Source: Galbibacter kalidii (lineage in GTDB: Bacteria > Bacteroidota > Bacteroidia > Flavobacteriales > Flavobacteriaceae). From it: DNA of 64,000 nucleotides. Within the stretch, counting starts at the first letter, position 1; every line of letters begins with the position of its first letter. Positions 8,425 to 17,607 of this stretch are shown one piece after another. The notes beneath the pieces were generated by a model that saw nothing but the letters and a program-made list of their open reading frames with translations, searched no databases and was not told the DNA's origin. A program made the translations under genes and the position numbers. The stretch covers positions 80,849-144,848 of the forward strand of contig NZ_JAPFGA010000014.1 in NCBI RefSeq assembly GCF_026241135.1, written 5' to 3'.

Positions 8425-8616
8425 ATGGCGTTTGTAAAAATTAAAAGAAAAACAAGATTAGAAAGAAGGTACAGTAAAAAAATGGGGAACATCAACGTGA
8501 AGGTTACTTATATAAAAAAGCAACTGCTTGGCATTCCCTTTAAAACGATTCACAAGTACAGAGAAACCTATTATGGCACTGTAAAAGATTGTGAAGACTG
8601 TGTCTTAACAGCATGA
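8425..8616 (+). CDS. Small basic protein of unknown function
   Basis: A 63-residue, strongly basic protein (many Lys and Arg in the first 35 residues) ending with a C-x2-C-type pair in DCEDCVLTA. No family is recognised. It stands alone on the plus strand, with a possible promoter just upstream and a good terminator just downstream, which argues that it is a real expressed gene. A nucleic-acid-binding role would fit the charge, but that is only inference. Confidence 0.6.
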   Translation: MAFVKIKRKTRLERRYSKKMGNINVKVTYIKKQLLGIPFKTIHKYRETYYGTVKDCEDCVLTA

Positions 8617-8633
8617 TTATTAAACTTTAAACA

Positions 8634-8665
8634 TAAAAAAATCCGCGTAAAACGCGGGTTTTTTG
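8634..8665 (+). terminator. Terminator after the small gene at 8425
   Basis: AAATCCGCG, a short TAAAA loop, then CGCGGGTTTTTTG: a compact stem followed by a T run, 20 bases beyond the stop codon. Confidence 0.85.
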
Positions 8666-8761
8666 TTTCATCAAAGTTCATTATTTTTCTCCTTTGTCGA
8701 AATATCATTTTTTTACAGCGGAGTTCTCCACAGTTCCAACAGTGTAGGAAAGATTTAATCT

Positions 8762-8923
8762 TTAGCGTTTTGCTATTTTACTAATCAATGATATGACAAA
8801 CAAAACAATGAAGACAAAGAACAGAATTTTAGCGATTCCCGTAGCTGCTCCTGCAATGCCTCCAAAACCGAAAATTGCAGCAATTATTGCTACAATTAAA
8901 AAAATGATTGTCCAACGTAACAT
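8762..8923 (-). CDS. Small membrane protein, DUF1328 (YtjA) family
   Basis: A 53-residue gene translated by eye: start ATG at 8923, stop TAA at 8762. The sequence begins [20 protein letters not shown], then [18 protein letters not shown], and ends [10 protein letters not shown]. The two hydrophobic helices with the [17 protein letters not shown] centre are the hallmark of DUF1328 proteins, widespread small inner-membrane proteins of unknown function often linked to stress. It stands alone on the minus strand. Confidence 0.88.
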   Translation of the reverse strand: MLRWTIIFLIVAIIAAIFGFGGIAGAATGIAKILFFVFIVLFVISLISKIAKR

Positions 8924-9045
8924 AATTAAAAGTTTTTTGGTTATGCTCTAAGATACACAAAGTTTAACTCTTCTTATGTCCGGGTTAGCATTTTTAACAC
9001 TTAAACCTTTGATTATTAACCCGAAATACTCCATTTCAGTAAACT

Positions 9046-9921
9046 TTACGCTGATTGCACCTCAGCTTCACGATGGATTTTCTTCACCAAGCCTTGCAAC
9101 ACTTTTCCCGGACCAACTTCGGTAAACAAAGTCCCACCGTCTTTTATCATATTTTGTACACTTTGTGTCCATTTTACCGGTGCCGTAAGCTGGGCGATCA
9201 AATTCTTTTTGATCTCTTCAGGGTCGGTTACTGCCGTAGTACTCACATTTTGATATACCGGACATGTAGGTGTATTGAATTGGGTTTGCTCGATAGCCGC
9301 TGCCAGTTCTTCTCCCGCAGGCTCCATCAATGGGGAATGGAAAGCACCTCCAACCGGTAGTACCAAAGCCCTTCTCGCCCCTTTTTCTTTTAAGGTCTCA
9401 CAGGCTTTGTTAATCGCTTCCACTGCTCCGGAAATCACAAGCTGTCCCGGACAGTTATAGTTGGCCGCTACCACGATACCTTCTGTTTCTTGGCATACTT
9501 GTTCCGCCACACTGTCTTCCAAACCTAAAACAGCCGCCATAGTTCCCGGTGTGATCTCACAAGCCTTTTGCATGGCCATGGCCCTACGGGACACCAATTT
9601 CAATCCGTCTTCAAAACTCAAGACTCCGTTGGCTACCAAAGCCGAAAGTTCCCCCAACGAATGTCCGGCCACCATATCGGGTTTAAAATTATCTCCCAAC
9701 ACCTTGCTCAATATTACCGAATGTAAAAAGATAGCCGGTTGGGTCACCTTGGTCTGTTTTAAATCTTCAGCAGTACCTTCAAACATGATATTGGTAATGC
9801 GAAATCCTAAAATATCATTGGCTTTTTCAAAGAGTTCTTTGGCGAGATCAGACTTTTCGTATAGATCCAAGCCCATTCCTACAAACTGCGCTCCTTGTCC
9901 CGGAAAAATATATGCGTTCAT
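9046..9921 (-). CDS. fabD: Malonyl-CoA:ACP transacylase
   Basis: Transfers malonyl groups from CoA to acyl carrier protein for fatty acid synthesis. The 291 residues include the oxyanion/N-terminal motif FPGQGAQFVGMG, the nucleophile elbow VAGHSLGELSALV (catalytic Ser), the substrate Arg region VSRRAMAMQ, and the catalytic His in GAFHSPLM. It is a single gene on the minus strand with a good -7 element (TACTTTTG) just upstream. Confidence 0.96.
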   Translation of the reverse strand: MNAYIFPGQGAQFVGMGLDLYEKSDLAKELFEKANDILGFRITNIMFEGTAEDLKQTKVTQPAIFLHSVILSKVLGDNFKPDMVAGHSLGELSALVANGVLSFEDGLKLVSRRAMAMQKACEITPGTMAAVLGLEDSVAEQVCQETEGIVVAANYNCPGQLVISGAVEAINKACETLKEKGARRALVLPVGGAFHSPLMEPAGEELAAAIEQTQFNTPTCPVYQNVSTTAVTDPEEIKKNLIAQLTAPVKWTQSVQNMIKDGGTLFTEVGPGKVLQGLVKKIHREAEVQSA

Positions 9922-9938
9922 TGTGTTTTAATTTTGAG

Positions 9939-9946
9939 CAAAAGTA
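9939..9946 (-). promoter_or_regulatory. Putative -7 element of fabD
   Basis: Reads TACTTTTG on the minus strand, a perfect TAnnTTTG match, 18 bases upstream of the fabD ATG, implying a very short leader. Confidence 0.55.
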
Positions 9947-10079
9947 CATAAAATTTTTTGTTGGGATTAAGGTGTTTTGCTTCGTTCTTCCGCAAAGTTG
10001 GGAGACGTTTGCTGAGCGGGGTAGCACCTACTTTGGGAAATAATTTCATTGTTTAGTTTTTTATGTGAGGTAGTTTGTT

Positions 10080-11693
10080 TTACATATCGGCCATCAAAGC
10101 CAAGAACTCTTTGTCATGCTGTGGTTTCACCTCACAGGTGTTATCGAAGAACATGGTGGCTGTATTCTCTGGATTGTATTGAGGCCATTGTGGCAACCCA
10201 TCGTGATTGGGGTTTCCTGTCTTTGCAAAATTGATCCAGGCCCTGCTCATCTTATCGGCAAGTACATTGGCCTCTTCTCCTCCACCTGTCATCTGTCTGG
10301 CACGTTCCACATTGTCGAACACAAATGGGAGCTCCATGCAATGAAGGGCTTTGTACTTCCCATCAAAAACTGGGGATTGCCAAGTAAACATAAACATGTA
10401 AACAGCTGCTCCGTTCTCCAATTGCGACTTTTGGTTTGCCTGAAACACAGCCCCGGGCCTAAATGCGGTATCTATATTCAATAAATCAGATGGCCTGGTA
10501 TCGTTAGGATATGCTTTCTTAACGGCAGCTATATAATCATCCGCCTTATCTTTATAGGTTTCTTTGATATGTGCTATCACCTCTTCTTCCGATGCTTTGA
10601 AAAAGCGTCCGTTCATAAATGGCGTGAATTCATTTTTGGTAGTACCCAACATCAATGGGATATCTTTGGAAAGTTCGAATGCTTCCGAGGACATTAAATC
10701 GTACGGGAGCACAGACCCGTCCATACTGGGACCCCAGTTAAGGCCAAAACCAACAGGGACAATTCCTTCTTCCTTCATTTTTTCAGCTACCACGTTTAGA
10801 GCCGCTGATCCTGCTGCACTCAATTTATCAAACGGAATTGATTGAAGACTATCCACTTGGTTCTTAGATAGGGAAAGTTGATTTAAAACCTCTGCGGCAA
10901 TAGCTTGGGTTGTTTCTTTTTTGGACAAATTGCCCCTGAACGAACCACTTTGGTTGATTGCTTTATGGAACAATCCTTTTGCTCTCGGCATCGCCATTAA
11001 GGTATTTACCTTGGCACCACCTCCTGACTGACCAAAAATGGTGATGTTGTTCGGGTCTCCACCAAAGTTGGAAATATTTGTTTTTACCCAATCCAAGGCA
11101 GTAACAATGTCCAACATACTATTGTTGGCAGATTCCTTGTATTTTTCGCCATAGGCAGATAGATCCAAAAAGCCTAAAATGTTTAGTCTGTGGTTGATAG
11201 AAACTACTACTACATCACCTTTAGCACTTAAGTTTTCTCCATGGTAAGATGGTAATTCTTGGCTGGAACCTGCGGTATAACCACCACCGTGAATCCAAAA
11301 AAGGACCGGTCTTTTTTTACTGTCGTCAATGCTTGGGGTCCAAACGTTTAGTCGAAGACAATCTTCGCTGGTATAACCCCAATCGTGATCAAAAACAAAT
11401 TCGGATTCATCTTGAACTTGTGTGGTAGGTATCATTAAAGGAGCCACGGGACCATACATTGTGGAACTTCTCACCCCTTCCCAGGGTTCTACTTTTGTCG
11501 CTGGCATAAAGCGTTCAGCTCTTGCGTAGGGTATTCCTTTGTACGTATAAATTCCGTTTTGGATAAATCCACGGACTTTTCCAGATTCAGTATCAGTAAC
11601 CGCTACATCTTCTCCGGTAATGACTTCAGTTTGTGCATTTGCCATAAATCCTGAAAGGAAAACAACAAATAGAAACAGTATTCTTATTTTCAT
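10080..11693 (-). CDS. Secreted type B carboxylesterase
   Basis: A 537-residue alpha/beta hydrolase of the cholinesterase/carboxylesterase family with an N-terminal signal peptide (LFLFVVFLSGFMANAQ). The oxyanion hole HGGGYTAGS and the nucleophile elbow ITIFGQSGGGAKV are present, with the family's NLFR-type N-terminal EDCLRLNVWTPS. The expected catalytic His lies near HCMELPFVF in the C-terminal third. It hydrolyses carboxylic esters in the periplasm or outside the cell; the real substrate is unknown. It is encoded just downstream of a TonB-dependent receptor on the same strand, but about 110 bases separate them and a functional link is uncertain. Confidence 0.9.
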   Translation of the reverse strand: MKIRILFLFVVFLSGFMANAQTEVITGEDVAVTDTESGKVRGFIQNGIYTYKGIPYARAERFMPATKVEPWEGVRSSTMYGPVAPLMIPTTQVQDESEFVFDHDWGYTSEDCLRLNVWTPSIDDSKKRPVLFWIHGGGYTAGSSQELPSYHGENLSAKGDVVVVSINHRLNILGFLDLSAYGEKYKESANNSMLDIVTALDWVKTNISNFGGDPNNITIFGQSGGGAKVNTLMAMPRAKGLFHKAINQSGSFRGNLSKKETTQAIAAEVLNQLSLSKNQVDSLQSIPFDKLSAAGSAALNVVAEKMKEEGIVPVGFGLNWGPSMDGSVLPYDLMSSEAFELSKDIPLMLGTTKNEFTPFMNGRFFKASEEEVIAHIKETYKDKADDYIAAVKKAYPNDTRPSDLLNIDTAFRPGAVFQANQKSQLENGAAVYMFMFTWQSPVFDGKYKALHCMELPFVFDNVERARQMTGGGEEANVLADKMSRAWINFAKTGNPNHDGLPQWPQYNPENTATMFFDNTCEVKPQHDKEFLALMADM

Positions 11694-11806
11694 TGTATTG
11701 GTGGTTATGTTATTATTGAACTCATTTTGTATGCACTAAAATACAATTTTAACCCTTACGGATATTTTTACCGGAATTAAGCTGTTTTGCTTTATTCACC
11801 CACTAA

Positions 11807-14074
11807 CTACAAACTGACTTTGATACCGATGTTTGCCGTAGCACCTCGACCTTTTACATAATATCTCCCCTCGAAATTGGCTCCCCGGACTTCGGAATGT
11901 ACAGGAAAGTAGTCTTGGTTGAACAAATTATTGACAGAAAAAGTAATTAGCATATTTTTGAGCTGGTAGGAAACATACATATCAAACAAGGTATACCCGG
12001 AGATAGGATATCTTCCATAATTATATTCTTCCGGAGGAAAAACATCCCGCGAACCAATATTCACCATTTGTAAAAGAAAGTTAAAATCCTTCGTGATCTT
12101 AAAATCTGCATTGGCTGTGATTTTCCGGGGAGATAAATTGCTATTATCTATTTCTCCCTTAAAATCACCATCGTTATCTACATCTTCTTTCCCATCCATA
12201 TATCCTAATGTCCCTCCTATATGGAGCCAGCTTGTTGGTTGAGCACCCAATACAATTTCCAGACCATATATTCTTTGTGGTAGTTGAGTAGCATCATATA
12301 CCCCTGGACTTACCTCACTAAAACGGGTTCCTCTTTCTGAATAGCTATAGTAGCCTGCAAGCTGGTAGTTAAAAATCTGACACCTTCCGCTGATACCAAG
12401 TTCATAGTTGTCCACCACCACAGGTTTAGCATTGATCGCACTAAGCGGCACCCCGTTACGCAAAATAAGCCCTACATCGCCTATGGAATAGCCTTGAGAA
12501 AAACTAATAAAGGGTTGTAGAAAAGAAAGCCTGTTGTATCTGGCTCCCGCATTAAATACTATGGCATTATACCGATCAGATTCTCCTTCTACTACTTCGC
12601 CTTCACTGGTGGTGAGGTCACCAACTTCGAATTTAATATTTTCGAACCGTAGTCCGGCCTTGAAAATCCAGTCATTATTAAATGTAAATTTTGATTGTAG
12701 ATAAGGAGCAATACTCGACATATCCATATCCGGTGTCACAAAACTTTCCTCAAGTGTTTTCTGAGCCGTATAGTCCTTCAGTACATCCAAGCCATAAATC
12801 AGGGAAAGGCTTTTGTCCTCCCCAAGGCTAAAGGGTGTATTAAAATTCAGGCGTACTCCCTTATTGGTAGAGTAAATCTGATTCCAGCCTTCAAAAATGG
12901 TTTTAAAATCGTTGTAATAAGCACTTAGAACGGCCTCTGTCCTTTTAAACTGGCCTTCATATTTTAAGCTATAGGTGTTATTATAAGGTGTTCCCCCGCG
13001 GATATCAGAATCTCCAAGAACCCCAATGGAAGGAGACACACCAAATTCGCCCGGAGTGCCCACATATTTACTATCTTGGACGCTCTTATAATAATTCGCC
13101 ATGAATTCGATTCGATGTTCATCAGAAAAATCATATCCAAGTTTTGCCAGCGCATTATAGGTATCGGTTTCCCCTATGCCATAAAAAGGACTGATTATTT
13201 CTCCATCTGCCGAACGGCTGACCCCGGTTTCTCCTATCTTTCCTGATACCAGATAATCAAATGACCCAATATCGCCTGCAAAAGTCTGGGAAAGATTGTA
13301 TCCGGCGGTTTGAGCCCCATCGACCAAGTTGATAGATCCATTCAGGTTTGTAGTCGAACTAAAAGCATCATTCCGGGGAGCTTTTTTGGTTACATAATTA
13401 ATAATTCCGCCTGCTCCACCATTACCATACATAGCCGAAGCACCGTTCACCACTTCAATCCGTTCAATAGCAGTAATATCAATAGATTTCAAGTCCCGAC
13501 CTCCATTCCGCAAGGGGGTACTTTGCGGAACACCGTCTATCAACACCAAGAAATCCCGACCTCTTATTTTACCAATAAAATTGTTCTGGCTTTCTTCGCT
13601 AGGCGAAATGCTGGGAATCTTTTGCATAAGGAGAGCCGGAAGATTCGTACTGATCTCACTCTGGCGCTCCACTTCCTTTTCGGAAATCATTGTTAAGGTT
13701 GAAGGAACCTCATTGGCCTTTTCAGATATTCTGCTTGCAGTCCCAAAAACTTCTACCATTCCAAGTTCGTCGACTGACTCCTCCAGAATAATATTCAGGG
13801 TTGTCGTCTCGTCACTCTTTACCTGCACGTGTTTCTCCAGGGTTTTGAATCCTATAGAACTAAAAACAATAGTTTGATCTCCCGCAGGAATATCAGAAAG
13901 AAAAAAAGCACCACCTTTATCGGTAACACCTGCTATGTCGCTATCTTTAATGACAATATTAACAAATTGAGCAGGTTTTTGATCGGATGTTTTGACTGTA
14001 CCGGCAATAGAACCGGTTTGAGCAGCACTATAAAAGCTATAGGTCATTAACACCAAGAGTAGCAATTTTTTCAT
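11807..14074 (-). CDS. TonB-dependent outer-membrane receptor with carboxypeptidase-like N-domain
   Basis: About 755 residues. After a signal peptide (MKKLLLLVLMTYSFYSAAQ) comes a carboxypeptidase-regulatory-like beta domain (about residues 25-105, IAGTVKTSDQKPAQFVNI), then a plug domain (IRGRDFLVLIDGVPQSTP, and IERIEVVNGASAMYGNGGAGG) and a 22-strand beta barrel. The arrangement resembles the siderophore class of receptors rather than SusC, since no SusD follows. The likely substrate is an iron chelate; this is inference from the plug sequence. An upstream ATG at 14095 would add seven residues before the signal peptide, so 14074 is preferred. Confidence 0.88.
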   Translation of the reverse strand: MKKLLLLVLMTYSFYSAAQTGSIAGTVKTSDQKPAQFVNIVIKDSDIAGVTDKGGAFFLSDIPAGDQTIVFSSIGFKTLEKHVQVKSDETTTLNIILEESVDELGMVEVFGTASRISEKANEVPSTLTMISEKEVERQSEISTNLPALLMQKIPSISPSEESQNNFIGKIRGRDFLVLIDGVPQSTPLRNGGRDLKSIDITAIERIEVVNGASAMYGNGGAGGIINYVTKKAPRNDAFSSTTNLNGSINLVDGAQTAGYNLSQTFAGDIGSFDYLVSGKIGETGVSRSADGEIISPFYGIGETDTYNALAKLGYDFSDEHRIEFMANYYKSVQDSKYVGTPGEFGVSPSIGVLGDSDIRGGTPYNNTYSLKYEGQFKRTEAVLSAYYNDFKTIFEGWNQIYSTNKGVRLNFNTPFSLGEDKSLSLIYGLDVLKDYTAQKTLEESFVTPDMDMSSIAPYLQSKFTFNNDWIFKAGLRFENIKFEVGDLTTSEGEVVEGESDRYNAIVFNAGARYNRLSFLQPFISFSQGYSIGDVGLILRNGVPLSAINAKPVVVDNYELGISGRCQIFNYQLAGYYSYSERGTRFSEVSPGVYDATQLPQRIYGLEIVLGAQPTSWLHIGGTLGYMDGKEDVDNDGDFKGEIDNSNLSPRKITANADFKITKDFNFLLQMVNIGSRDVFPPEEYNYGRYPISGYTLFDMYVSYQLKNMLITFSVNNLFNQDYFPVHSEVRGANFEGRYYVKGRGATANIGIKVSL

Positions 14075-14268
14075 AAAGTTGATTCGTTTTATCACTGATT
14101 AATTTAGACTGATTATAAATTAGTGCAAAGAAAGTATTTCTCCTCTAAAACTGCAATAACTCTAAGCAAATATTTTGATACTGATTTTATAATACTAGTA
14201 AAGAGCTAGTTATATGGAAAGCTGTTTATAAAGTGTTTATCATGACTTAAATGTGAATAATCTTTAGC

Positions 14269-14475
14269 AGCGGGGAGAACTATGCCTTTCTGGAAAAGAA
14301 ACGGATCAAAAGTTTTATCCCACCCCATGGCACATATAAAGGCGGCCCGGAAGGTTTTATTTATGTTGAGGCAGGAACTACTGGTTATGCCCGCAAGGCA
14401 AGAAAGTAACCTACCGCAAACAAAAAGTTGGAGAAAGGCACCTTAAAAGGACTCTTATGTATCTTGTTTTTATAA
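14269..14475 (+). pseudogene. Remnant of an IS1182-type transposase
   Basis: Translation gives SGENYAFLEKKRIKSF and then PPHGTYKGGPEGFIYVE, the middle part of IS1182-family DDE transposases. The frame then shifts: the next family segment, GKKVTYRKQKVGERHLK, is read in another frame over 14396-14450. Both ends are missing and no inverted repeats remain. It marks an old insertion at the left border of the accessory region. The family name is from memory of the ENYAFLE...PPHG pattern. Confidence 0.7.
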
Positions 14476-14535
14476 AACTAGTTACTTGTGCAATGGTTAC
14501 CGCTGTTATGTACCTAGACTATTATAAAATATTTG

Positions 14536-15231
14536 CTAAACTTTAATATTGGATTTGTGAGCAAGTGCCGAAGGACTTTGACAACCAACAATTGCAGGTG
14601 CTTTATGAATTAGTTCATCATTTTCGAGCGCTTCTACCATAAAAAGGGCAAAATCGATTCGCCGTACAAGGTTGCTTTTCAAGATAGAATCCCCCACATG
14701 CTCACTCCATACAGGTAGTCCCTCACTTTCCCCCTCCTCGAGATTGCTGCCTCGCACAACAGTCCAGTTTTTATCACTGGCAAATACCAGATCACAGGCC
14801 CTAACCTGATCCTGAATATCAACGAGTCGCAACATTTTAGCAATCCAACCGGCAACTTTTACAAGCGTTTTCATCATCCACGTATATTCATCCTTCCCGT
14901 CTTTAGTAATATGCCACCCGCAGGAAAAAATCAGACGTGCATGGGGCTCGGCAAAATCCAGTACCGCTTGTGCCGTTCCTGATGAGTAATTGTTAACTCC
15001 CCACGGTGCCAACACGGTGAGCACTCCATCACATCCTTCTACGGCTTTTTTAATCACCTGCCGGCCATTTGTCATTCCCGGGACAATGGTTATCCGATCT
15101 TTAAACTGATCCAGTTTTTCGACACTTTTTTTCCTGCAAACACCGACAACCTCGTAATTTCGATCCAGTGCATGCTGAACCATATATTTGCCAAGTTTCC
15201 CTGATGCTCCTATAATGCAAACTTTTTTCAA
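14536..15231 (-). CDS. NAD(P)-binding oxidoreductase (NmrA-like/atypical SDR)
   Basis: A 231-residue protein with the N-terminal Rossmann motif IGASGKLGKYMVQHAL and a following Arg-rich cofactor strand (VVGVCRKKS). The fold is that of NmrA-like or atypical short-chain dehydrogenases, which lack a strong catalytic Tyr-x3-Lys motif and often act as redox sensors or quinone/flavin reductases. The substrate is unknown. It follows the DUF4386 gene by 13 bases on the same strand. In Flavobacteriaceae such proteins commonly travel with DUF4386 proteins and HTH regulators (recalled, not checked). Confidence 0.8.
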   Translation of the reverse strand: MKKVCIIGASGKLGKYMVQHALDRNYEVVGVCRKKSVEKLDQFKDRITIVPGMTNGRQVIKKAVEGCDGVLTVLAPWGVNNYSSGTAQAVLDFAEPHARLIFSCGWHITKDGKDEYTWMMKTLVKVAGWIAKMLRLVDIQDQVRACDLVFASDKNWTVVRGSNLEEGESEGLPVWSEHVGDSILKSNLVRRIDFALFMVEALENDELIHKAPAIVGCQSPSALAHKSNIKV

Positions 15232-15244
15232 TTGCTTATAAATT

Positions 15245-15952
15245 TTAAATGTTAGTGCTCACTGAATAAGTAGATGTTTCTTTTGCTCCTTTAATCAAAA
15301 GCCAAAATATAATTGAAAATTCACCCATCACTAAAAAAGGTATCAAAATATAAGTGAACACGTCCATAAGTTGAATTTCCATAAGACTGACGAAAGCCGT
15401 AATTAAATAGGCAAAACAATTCATCACTAACAAAATGCCAAATATTTTTGGAATAAATTCTGATTTAATAACCAGAATCCCAAATGGCAAAAGCCAAAGT
15501 CCCCAGAAAATTTTCACGAATAAGATGCCCTGATCAAATAAATTCACAGCCCACAAGGCCATTGCATTTTGTTCACTGATGTCAAAAACACTCAGATAAT
15601 TGGTTCCACTTGCAATCATTTCAGCAGGCACCAATGCTAGAGTACTAAGAAAAGTTATAGGCACAGAAACAGACACCAACGTTACCAGAAGTCTCGCCTG
15701 CTTCGAATCCACATCTTTAAATAAACGGTAGAGTGTTAATGCCAGAAAGATGAAAAATACATTGCCGGCTAAGCTACTTACTATACTTAATTGGTATATC
15801 CATCCTGAATCGACGATGTTTTGAACTGTTGCAGAGGCATCTCCGGAAACTGTAATGTTGAGGGGTACATACATTGTTCCAAAACCCCCCGCTATTGCTA
15901 ATAGCAGGTACCATAGCCCCGCAGTTCGTGCAGTTTTTTTTCTTGAATTCAT
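15245..15952 (-). CDS. DUF4386 family membrane protein
   Basis: A 235-residue polytopic membrane protein with about six hydrophobic helices. It starts with RKKTARTAGLWYLLLAIAGG and contains FWGLWLLPFGILVIKSEFIP and PKIFGILLVMNCFAYLI, which are typical of the DUF4386 family. Its function is unknown. A second, broken copy of the same family lies at 19044-19545 on the opposite strand. The close spacing to the downstream oxidoreductase suggests one transcript. Confidence 0.85.
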   Translation of the reverse strand: MNSRKKTARTAGLWYLLLAIAGGFGTMYVPLNITVSGDASATVQNIVDSGWIYQLSIVSSLAGNVFFIFLALTLYRLFKDVDSKQARLLVTLVSVSVPITFLSTLALVPAEMIASGTNYLSVFDISEQNAMALWAVNLFDQGILFVKIFWGLWLLPFGILVIKSEFIPKIFGILLVMNCFAYLITAFVSLMEIQLMDVFTYILIPFLVMGEFSIIFWLLIKGAKETSTYSVSTNI

Positions 15953-15975
15953 ATTTGGTTGCTTAGTCTGATTTT

Positions 15976-16719
15976 TTAAAAAGTTTCATTTAATTCCATT
16001 GACATTTTCCTACCGTTAAAATCGATATTCTGTTTAAGGATTTTTCGAGTTTTGTCATCTATATAATAGGTACTGATTGCGGTGTTCTTTGAAATATCAT
16101 CGGTGGATTGGACTTTCCATACGGAATGTTCTTGTTCGTTTAAACGCATCGATGTTTTTTCCACACTTTTTACCGTTGCAGTAATGACCCCGGTTTTAGC
16201 CTTAGGGTTATAATCAAAAATTGAAATCACAGTGGAATAGTCCTCTTCCAAGGGAAGACATCTTATGAGCTGTGGATAAAAATTACTGTCGAAATATGAC
16301 TTTTCGGTTTTTTCTGAAATAGTTGTTTTTGTTCCTGTTTTTTTATCCAGATAGTAACCTGTTACCGCTTTTCCAAAATTTAACACCATATCCCTTTGTT
16401 GATTATAAGATGAATGGTAAACCGGCTTGAAATTTGCGGTTTCAACAACGGTAGTGTCCGTCCATTTTGAAGCAGTTTGTTTCATATCAACTGTGGTGAT
16501 GACAACTATTTCCTTTTTATTCTTCTCAATTTTAGTAAATACTTTTCCAATTTCGATCTTGACAGTATCCTGTAACATAAACCAGGTCATTTCTGAACTT
16601 TCGTCCGCAACAAATTTTTTATCAGCTGGATTATTATCAGGATTTAGTACGGCTTTTTGACTAAACGCTTGTATTGAAACACATACTACAATTAATAAAA
16701 TAAAGTTTTTAATCCTCAT
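15976..16719 (-). CDS. Secreted protein of unknown function
   Basis: A 247-residue protein with a signal peptide (MRIKNFILLIVVCVSIQAFSQ). The rest is mostly beta-rich with the pattern TTIDMKQ, YYLDKKTG, YYIDDKTRKILKQNIDFNG near the end, which resembles DUF3108-like periplasmic proteins; that assignment is weak. It lies 23 bases upstream of the DUF4386 gene on the same strand and could be the first gene of a three-gene unit. One copy of the dispersed intergenic repeat lies about 33 bases ahead of its start. Confidence 0.7.
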   Translation of the reverse strand: MRIKNFILLIVVCVSIQAFSQKAVLNPDNNPADKKFVADESSEMTWFMLQDTVKIEIGKVFTKIEKNKKEIVVITTVDMKQTASKWTDTTVVETANFKPVYHSSYNQQRDMVLNFGKAVTGYYLDKKTGTKTTISEKTEKSYFDSNFYPQLIRCLPLEEDYSTVISIFDYNPKAKTGVITATVKSVEKTSMRLNEQEHSVWKVQSTDDISKNTAISTYYIDDKTRKILKQNIDFNGRKMSMELNETF

Positions 16720-16751
16720 GTTTTTTCATTTAAACATTATTGTTATACAGC

Positions 16752-16830
16752 TTGTTAGTATACTAACCTGAAAAATTGTTACACTTTTAATCCTTAAAAT
16801 TCGGATTAAAAGCTTTGCAAAAGTTAAAGA
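16752..16830. repeat. Dispersed intergenic repeat, copy A
   Basis: About 79 bases sharing two blocks with copies B and C: TTGTTAGTAT, and TTGTTACAC followed by a palindrome with arms TTTTAATCC and GGATTAAAA. Copies A and B are nearly identical across the palindrome, including its loop. It lies between the 200-residue outer-membrane protein gene and the secreted protein gene, upstream of the latter. Confidence 0.75.
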
Positions 16831-16876
16831 ACCAAACACAGTAGTGGGGGTTCTATGAAACAAAGCAACCTTACTT

Positions 16877-17467
16877 TTAGAACTGATATCCGATATAAAA
16901 CCAAATATTATTAACATATTTATGCTGCTCTATCTTTGTATCTCCCCATTGTGTTTCTGGTATGCTATTAAAGTAATAGCGAAATGGAATGGATGCATTG
17001 ATATACAAATGCTTCACACCAAACAGATTTATTTTTTTATAACCTATAGCAAACCCGATAGTGGCTGTTTCATTATCTATCCTTCTGTCTGATATCAAGT
17101 GATTATATTTATCGCGGACATAAGCCATACTTCCGCTTGCATACCAGTTTTTTCTCTTGAAGAAAAATCGGTCATAATACAATTCATATATTCTAAAATA
17201 ACCATCTACATTTTTTCCATCTACGGCATATGCTTGCCATTTGCTACTTAAATGTTGCTCAGTAAGTTTTACTTCACCAGCCATCATCCTTATTTGATGT
17301 TTCGGGTTGATACGGTAACCAACCTCTCCGGCAAAGTTTTGGAATCGGTTCATACTCATTTCTAATGTTTCATAGCCAATAAACCATTTTTGTGTTTTTA
17401 AGCTGTCCTGACCAAAAGCATTGTGCTGAAAAATTAACACCAATGCAAACAGGGATAATAATTTCAT
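16877..17467 (-). CDS. Putative small outer-membrane beta-barrel protein
   Basis: About 196 residues with a signal peptide (MKLLSLFALVLIFQHNAFGQ) and a series of alternating amphipathic strands ending in the C-terminal aromatic IWFYIGYQF, as in outer-membrane barrels. No named family is recognised. An earlier in-frame start at 17479 would add four residues before the signal peptide. The gene is preceded by the AraC-type regulator gene on the same strand, about 140 bases away. Confidence 0.7.
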   Translation of the reverse strand: MKLLSLFALVLIFQHNAFGQDSLKTQKWFIGYETLEMSMNRFQNFAGEVGYRINPKHQIRMMAGEVKLTEQHLSSKWQAYAVDGKNVDGYFRIYELYYDRFFFKRKNWYASGSMAYVRDKYNHLISDRRIDNETATIGFAIGYKKINLFGVKHLYINASIPFRYYFNSIPETQWGDTKIEQHKYVNNIWFYIGYQF

Positions 17468-17607
17468 CTGTTTTACCATTTCATATTTTTTTAATTTAAA
17501 ACAAAGATGAATTACACGCTAATAAAAATCGCCCCAATATGTAAGGTGGGACTTCATTTCGCTCTCAGGCATACCAACCCATAAGTAAATCTAGAAAAGT
17601 TGCATTA

